Assembly: GCA_034698045.1 (NCBI GenBank)
Contig: JAQGAU010000163.1
Span: 1 to 37,038 of the forward strand
Direction of reading: 5' to 3'
Source of the DNA: Paramacrobiotus richtersi
Taxonomy: Eukaryota; Tardigrada; Eutardigrada; Parachela; Macrobiotidae
Length of the DNA stretch: 37,038 nt
Part shown: piece by piece, positions 32,503-37,038 of the stretch
Layout: every line of letters starts with the position of its first letter
How positions within the stretch are numbered: position 1 is the stretch's first letter
Notes under the pieces: generated by a model
What the model saw: the letters and a program-made list of their open reading frames with translations, nothing else
Told to the model about the DNA's origin: nothing
Database searches by the model: none
Made by a program: the position numbers and the translations under genes

Positions 32503-34873
32503 ATGATAATTAAGGTAAGCTGGAAGGAACATATAACTATAATCAGCAATAAATTGGAATAATTTCACTATATATGGGCACTGGGCTCTAACCGTGTGCA
32601 TTATAGACCGGGCTTCCAAATGCATTAATCAAACGACAATGGTTTTATGTAATTTATAAACCGGGCGTTTGTAGTATTTATTATTGTCGGAGATAAAATC
32701 TGACGGGGAACATAATATGGTTTACTTTCTTCTTTTCGGCCCACTGGTGATGATTATTTTTGCAGATATTGCTCGTAGTATTAGGTACTGCGTTAATGCA
32801 GGTAGCAGCACAGCAGACAATCACGACATCTTACTCCGATGCATATGCCGGTTCATATAAGGCGCCAGTGTCGGGTTATCAGGCAGGATCATCAAGATCT
32901 CCTTCAGGATATCAATCAGGGACTGATTCAGGATATTCCCCGTCGGCCGCGCGGAGTTATGGGACTTACCCGTAAGCGATAAAAATTAAATCAGACTTAT
33001 TCTCATATTATCACTAATGAATACTCTGAATCCTGGGTGCTACGTGAATGCTCTGAATCCCGGGTTCGACGTGAGTGATTGTATGATGCATATAAAAACA
33101 ATGTTTTTAATATGTTTACTGAATTTTCATAGTATTATGTGCTATAATGAACACATGTATGTAGTCGGTGGTACTGCATTTTGGTAGCATATCAAATTAA
33201 ACGTGTGACGTATATCGATATCCATAAAAAGATTTGGAAGTACATGTTCGTGCATATACGAATAATTGTGATTAAAACAGGTACTTACCTTGTGAATTCC
33301 GATTTTCTTAGACAGTCAACAAATACAGGCTCGTACCGTGCCGGCCCTTCTTATAACAGCGCCAACCCTTCTTATAATAGCGCGGGCCCTTCTTATAATG
33401 GCGCGGGAAAATCCGCGGCGTCGACCTACAAATGCACTACTCCGTATTGCAAAGCCAATCCGTGTTTCGCCAACTCATTACCCTACCACTGCACACTGGA
33501 ACAATGTTACGAAGCATTAAACGGTAATCGGGTAAAATAACGTCCACGGGTAATTTTTTCCAGTTAAATTTAAAATGCGAGCTAAACTAACCAGCGATTT
33601 TTACTGTAACATTTTGAAAATAATCTATAAGATCCAGTTCTAGTTTTGGAACACTGCTGATTAAGTTCGACTTTTGGCATCCGAAACTGTGAAACTATCG
33701 GGTTTTCGGCGGAAATTTTTGGTTTTCTGGTATCAGTAACATTTTTATGTGTGTATATGTGTGTGTTGACGATTTCCACATATTACAGCACAGAACGACT
33801 TCACGATATTTGTACCCAATACCATCACTGTCCCCAAATGCTTCTTTTATGCCACCGGATTTAAACTGTTCTCCTATAATGTAAGCGCATGAATCCTATT
33901 TTCGTCTGTAAAATTGCATGTGAAAAATGTTCCCATTATCTTATAATTATTTCAAAACGCACAGATACTAATTTATTGTCTTATGGAAATCAGTGTGTAG
34001 AGTAAGTATAATGTTGTCCCCACATTATGTAGATATGCATGAAAGATACCGTACCCTGCACCGGCACCTGCGAACCGGCATCCGCAACCGACAAAGAGAT
34101 TATCTGTTCATGGAACACTTGGCGAGCGGCGTGTCTAGCCGCAAATTTTGGCGGTGTATATCCTCCCGATGGATACGTGTTTGTTTCGCCTTTAGGATGG
34201 GCATGTGCACTTTGGACGTATGAAGACGTAACCCTCGAATGCCAAATTAAGGCTTTTAATGAGTACGGCGAGATCATCGGATTCAGTAATCCTTTCAAGG
34301 TACCAAAATAACCATTTGCTACCATTACTCTCCCACATACTTTTTGGTTCTAGATATTATTTTTATAGCTGGGCATTTATCGACAAGGTGTGATGGTGCG
34401 TTTCATGAGCCAGAACATACTTCTTTGAGAAAATAACCTTTGGCCGTATCGATAAAATAGTGATATACAGCGTAATTAATCATATATGTGCGGATCATGG
34501 TGTACATCAACTTGATCACCGTAAATTAGAGTCATAGTACAACATATTTCTGCGCTAACTTATCGTGTAAAGTGCGATTTCCTCAACTGCCTGTTACATT
34601 GTTTGTGAAACGATGACTTACATTTCGCAGATTTACATAACAGCTGAGAATATTGATTGCCCTTGGCCATTTGGCCATTCTCAAGTTCTGGAAAAAACGG
34701 GAGCGTGTGCGGGACTTGAAGAAGCTAGCGCCGTTCGATGTCTTCAGAATCAGGAAAAACTGGAGGTGCAGCGGGAGCCAGTACTGGCAGACGTCTCTGT
34801 TTTTTCTACCATAGCCAATCCTAACAATCTTACGGAAACTCCAATTTCTGCCGGCAATATAACTGCTGTCTGA
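32503..34873 (+). CDS. Secreted cysteine-motif protein, family gene D
   Basis: Six exons, 32503-32514, 32766-32971, 33312-33523, 33789-33880, 34033-34299 and 34631-34873, give 343 aa (phases 0,2,1,0,0). The first exon is only four codons (MIIK) and completes a signal peptide with ILLVVLGTALMQVAAQ from exon 2. A Tyr/Ser/Gly-rich region follows with three exact 7-residue repeats (PSYNSAN, PSYNSAG, PSYNGAG). The Cys motif CTTPYCKANPC and NSLPYHCTLEQC matches gene B almost residue for residue. Exon 4 is VPNTITVPKCFFYATGF. Exon 5 is the C-terminal domain (ICMKD...IICSW...WACALW...TLECQIKAF). Exon 6 starts IYITAENIDCP, the equivalent of VTIST-DCTGC in A, and extends about 75 residues further with more cysteines. 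Reading past the exon 5 donor gives a premature stop at 34311, which I do not favour. Function unknown. Confidence 0.8.
33019..33072. repeat. Tandem 27-base repeat, two copies
   Basis: Units 33019-33045 and 33046-33072 share gaat-ctctgaatcc-ggg-acgt with a few substitutions. They lie inside intron 2 of gene D. Confidence 0.75.
33345..33407 (+). repeat. Three 21-base coding repeats in gene D
   Basis: Three tandem units beginning cccttcttataa encode PSYN(S/G)A(N/G). They differ by a few third-position and Gly/Ser changes, suggesting recent expansion. Confidence 0.85.
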
Positions 34874-36051
34874 TGCGGTACAGCCATTATGCCGAGCACG
34901 TGCATGCTGTTTTTTTATAAATATTTTATCAATGCGCACCTGTATTTGTCTGCCGACTATGCATTACTGACCTTATTCGAAAGAAAATTGTAAACTAAAT
35001 GAAAAGTTCATTGACGTATGGATTCACCGTTCACCGGAAAAATAACAGTGAAAGAAGACACAACTAGCTCACCAGCAAGCAGAAACTAATGCATTCCATG
35101 TGAATGGTGCGGGATATCATGCTACTAACAATTATTCACAATAACGTTATAATGGTCATCGGCACAAAAATAATTTGAACTACAGATATTCCGATAGATA
35201 TAGTGAATGAATAAAAAATATAAAAACCCAAAGACATCCGAATTTTTAGAGGATACCTTCAAAACATCTAGCTGTTCAGTCATGCATTACAATTTGAAGA
35301 AATCAATCCCTGATCGAGTCCAGTTATTCTGGGCACATTCCGGACAATGACGAAAGGCAAGTTTGCAAACCATTTGAAAATACGTTAGGATGCAGGATGA
35401 TCAAATATTCCACCATCTCCCGTTAACGACCTACATTCGCACATGCAAAGGTCAGCCCACAACCAAAAAAAGACATCAGCACTATTACTAATGGTAGCGT
35501 GTACACGTGCAGAGTTATGTCGCTACTGCAGTTTTACAAGAGTAATGCATCATCGTACCGATAAACAACTGTATGTATATAATTTCATCGGTGTCGTAAC
35601 ATTCCCGACCGATTTTCTCGCTATATGAATACTCATTTCAGTGATGTGATTTTCGATTATCACGGGCAGGCAGATGAAGCATGTAGCCGCAGAAACCAGC
35701 TAGGATCGTAATTTTTAATTGCAGTTTCCTTCCATGTGGACATGCCCTTAGTACGTAGCAAGCGGTATTTAGATCTAACAATATTTAATATATATGTCTA
35801 TAATATACAACACATAATACAGGACACGAAACTAATTATCAAATATATACAAAATATTCAACTACCATAGGCATACACCGCAAAATTGCAAATACTTAAC
35901 ACGAACGTCAAGATTTCTCATAAGCTGGCAAAATCGAATTTGGAAAGTATGTACAGATATCTATACAAACGGTACTGGGCTGCAGTAATTCTATTAACGC
36001 GATATAGTAACAACAGAACACGCCGGATAGTACCAAATGCACTATAAGAAA
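34874..36051. other. Intergenic
   Basis: AT-rich with no supported gene. It should hold the gene D 3' end and, near 36000, the 3' end of the glycine-rich gene. A 61-codon frame at 35443 has no supporting feature. Confidence 0.45.
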
Positions 36052-36735
36052 CTAGCCGCTGTATGGACGGCTATTACCATAATTTCCACCGCCGCCTCCA
36101 CCACCTCCGTAGTTCCCACCTCCCCCTCCAGAGTTGTAGCCTCCGCCTCCGCCGCCACCTCCATATCCTCCGCCGCCCCCTCCACCACCATAGAAACCGC
36201 CTCCGTACCCTCCAAGTCCGCCGAGACCTCCTCCAAAACCTCCCAGTCCACCATATAGACCACCGAGACCGCCTAGTCCTCCCCCGAGTCCTCCTCCTAG
36301 TAGACTCAATGAACTTAGCCCACCAAGTCCACCGAGCCCTCCAAGACCACCGAGCCCACCATACAGACCGAGACTACTTATTCCACCCAGTCCGCCGAGT
36401 CCACCCAGCCCACCGAGCCCATATAAACTACTGATGCCGCCTAATCCCCCGAGACCACCCAGCCCTCCGAGTCCCAGACTTCCTATTCCTCCCAGTCCTC
36501 CTAATCCGCCGTACAGACTACTCCCAATCCCTCCTCCATATCCACCGTAGCCTCCGCCACCACCGCCGTAGCCTCCTCCCCCTCCGCCATAACCACCACC
36601 ACCATACTGCCGAGTTTGTTTCTGGACACCGCCTGTGTTATTGGCAGTAGTCATGGAGAGAAAGGTCAATAACAGTAATACCGAAGTGTACGATAGCCAT
36701 GAGTACATGTCCGCTAAAATCCTCCTTAACAACAT
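36052..36735 (-). CDS. Glycine-rich secreted structural protein
   Basis: A single open frame of 227 aa starts at the ATG at 36735; a second ATG nine codons later gives an equally good start. Residues about 10-31 form a signal peptide (YTSVLLLLTFLSMTTAN). After a short linker ending KQTRQ, the rest is almost pure repeat: first GYGGGGG blocks, then a long GLGG(L/I) array with spacers such as SSLYGL and SSLSLL, then again Gly/Tyr/Asn blocks, ending NYGNSRPYSG. There is no cysteine. Such Gly-Tyr and Gly-Leu proteins are typical of cuticle, eggshell and silk-like matrices, where glycine loops give flexibility and tyrosine allows cross-linking. The role here is inferred from composition only. The antisense strand is open because of the repeat and is not a gene. 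Confidence 0.82.
   Translation of the reverse strand: MLLRRILADMYSWLSYTSVLLLLTFLSMTTANNTGGVQKQTRQYGGGGYGGGGGGYGGGGGGYGGYGGGIGSSLYGGLGGLGGIGSLGLGGLGGLGGLGGISSLYGLGGLGGLGGLGGISSLGLYGGLGGLGGLGGLGGLSSLSLLGGGLGGGLGGLGGLYGGLGGFGGGLGGLGGYGGGFYGGGGGGGGYGGGGGGGGYNSGGGGGNYGGGGGGGGNYGNSRPYSG
36100..36600 (-). repeat. Gly-rich coding repeat array (GLGGLGG / GYGGGGG)
   Basis: Short 9- to 18-base units such as ggactcggcggact on the coding strand repeat many times. The array is prone to slippage and to assembly collapse. Confidence 0.8.
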
Positions 36736-37038
36736 GGTAACGAATACAGTCGCGGAATCTGAGATCGAGAAAAAAGATTGAAACCAGTAAGAAAACTGGT
36801 CAGTAAAGACTGTATGCCAACAAAATCAACGAGCGGTACTGTTAGCAAAAGCTGAATACGGGGGTCATATTGTTAAGCAGTATATTCAACCATCCTCACG
36901 AGGCAGTAAACAGTATGATAAAGAGAAATAAATTGTCTGGTCAAGCAGCGTTAATGTTCATTGCAAAATGAGCAGTCATGATGGGCATGGTCGAATTTAT
37001 GTATGCGTGTTTGCGTTTGTGGTCAAGTTATTGGTTAC
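36736..37038. other. 5' flank of the glycine-rich gene, window end
   Basis: No coding region is seen. Promoter elements should lie here but none is distinctive. Confidence 0.4.

Noticed and set aside
33990-34325. 111-codon minus-strand frame opposite gene D exon 5
   Set aside because: The plus strand carries the conserved C-terminal domain with correct phases, so this is a shadow frame.
36037-36434. Plus-strand frames opposite the glycine-rich gene
   Set aside because: They are the antisense reading of a GGN-rich repeat, with Ser/Thr- or His/Arg-rich nonsense composition and no start context.
1-37038. CRISPR arrays, bacterial operons, rRNA genes or viral genes
   Set aside because: No regularly spaced repeats, ribosome-binding-site-led operons, conserved rRNA blocks or polymerase/capsid-type frames were seen. 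The sequence is spliced eukaryotic DNA.

Overview
The window is animal nuclear DNA. Genes are short and intron-rich with GT-AG introns, and the set includes a dynein regulatory complex subunit, a GT31 glycosyltransferase, a class A GPCR, two serpins, a Shaker-type potassium channel and a gustatory-receptor-type 7TM protein. Compact spacing (about one gene per 3.5 kb), small introns and a Gr-family receptor suggest an ecdysozoan. A tardigrade is my best guess, but that is inference: no marker in the window fixes the species. All exon joins given here were made by eye from reading frame, splice sites and phase.

Left part (1-21.2 kb): AT-rich spacer; a small secreted, peptide-precursor-like gene (+) with a TATA box; a four-exon TCTE1/DRC5 gene (-); a single-exon beta-1,3-galactosyltransferase-like gene (-); a poorly explained spacer with weak coding hints (8.7-9.6 kb); a three-exon GPCR (+); two tandem three-exon serpins (+), both 415 aa with identical intron phases; a Kv channel (+); and a multi-exon gustatory receptor (-).

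Right part (21.9-34.9 kb): four genes of one secreted family that I cannot assign to any named family. Order is A(-), B(+), C(-), D(+). Each has a signal peptide, a low-complexity Tyr/Pro/Gly/Ser region, a Cys motif ending in (L/Y)PxYC-x4-C, a short exon with a V/I-x-(L/I/V)-P-(L/K)-C core, a Cys-containing C-terminal domain and a separate last exon opening with a VTIST-like strand. The last three introns have phases 1,0,0 in all four. A resembles C and B resembles D, so a divergent (-/+) gene pair was apparently duplicated as a block. Between C and D lies a small secreted ORF broken by an exact 28-bp tandem duplication. A glycine-rich secreted protein (-) ends the window. The low-complexity content suggests extracellular matrix, cuticle, eggshell or adhesive roles, but the sequence does not prove this.
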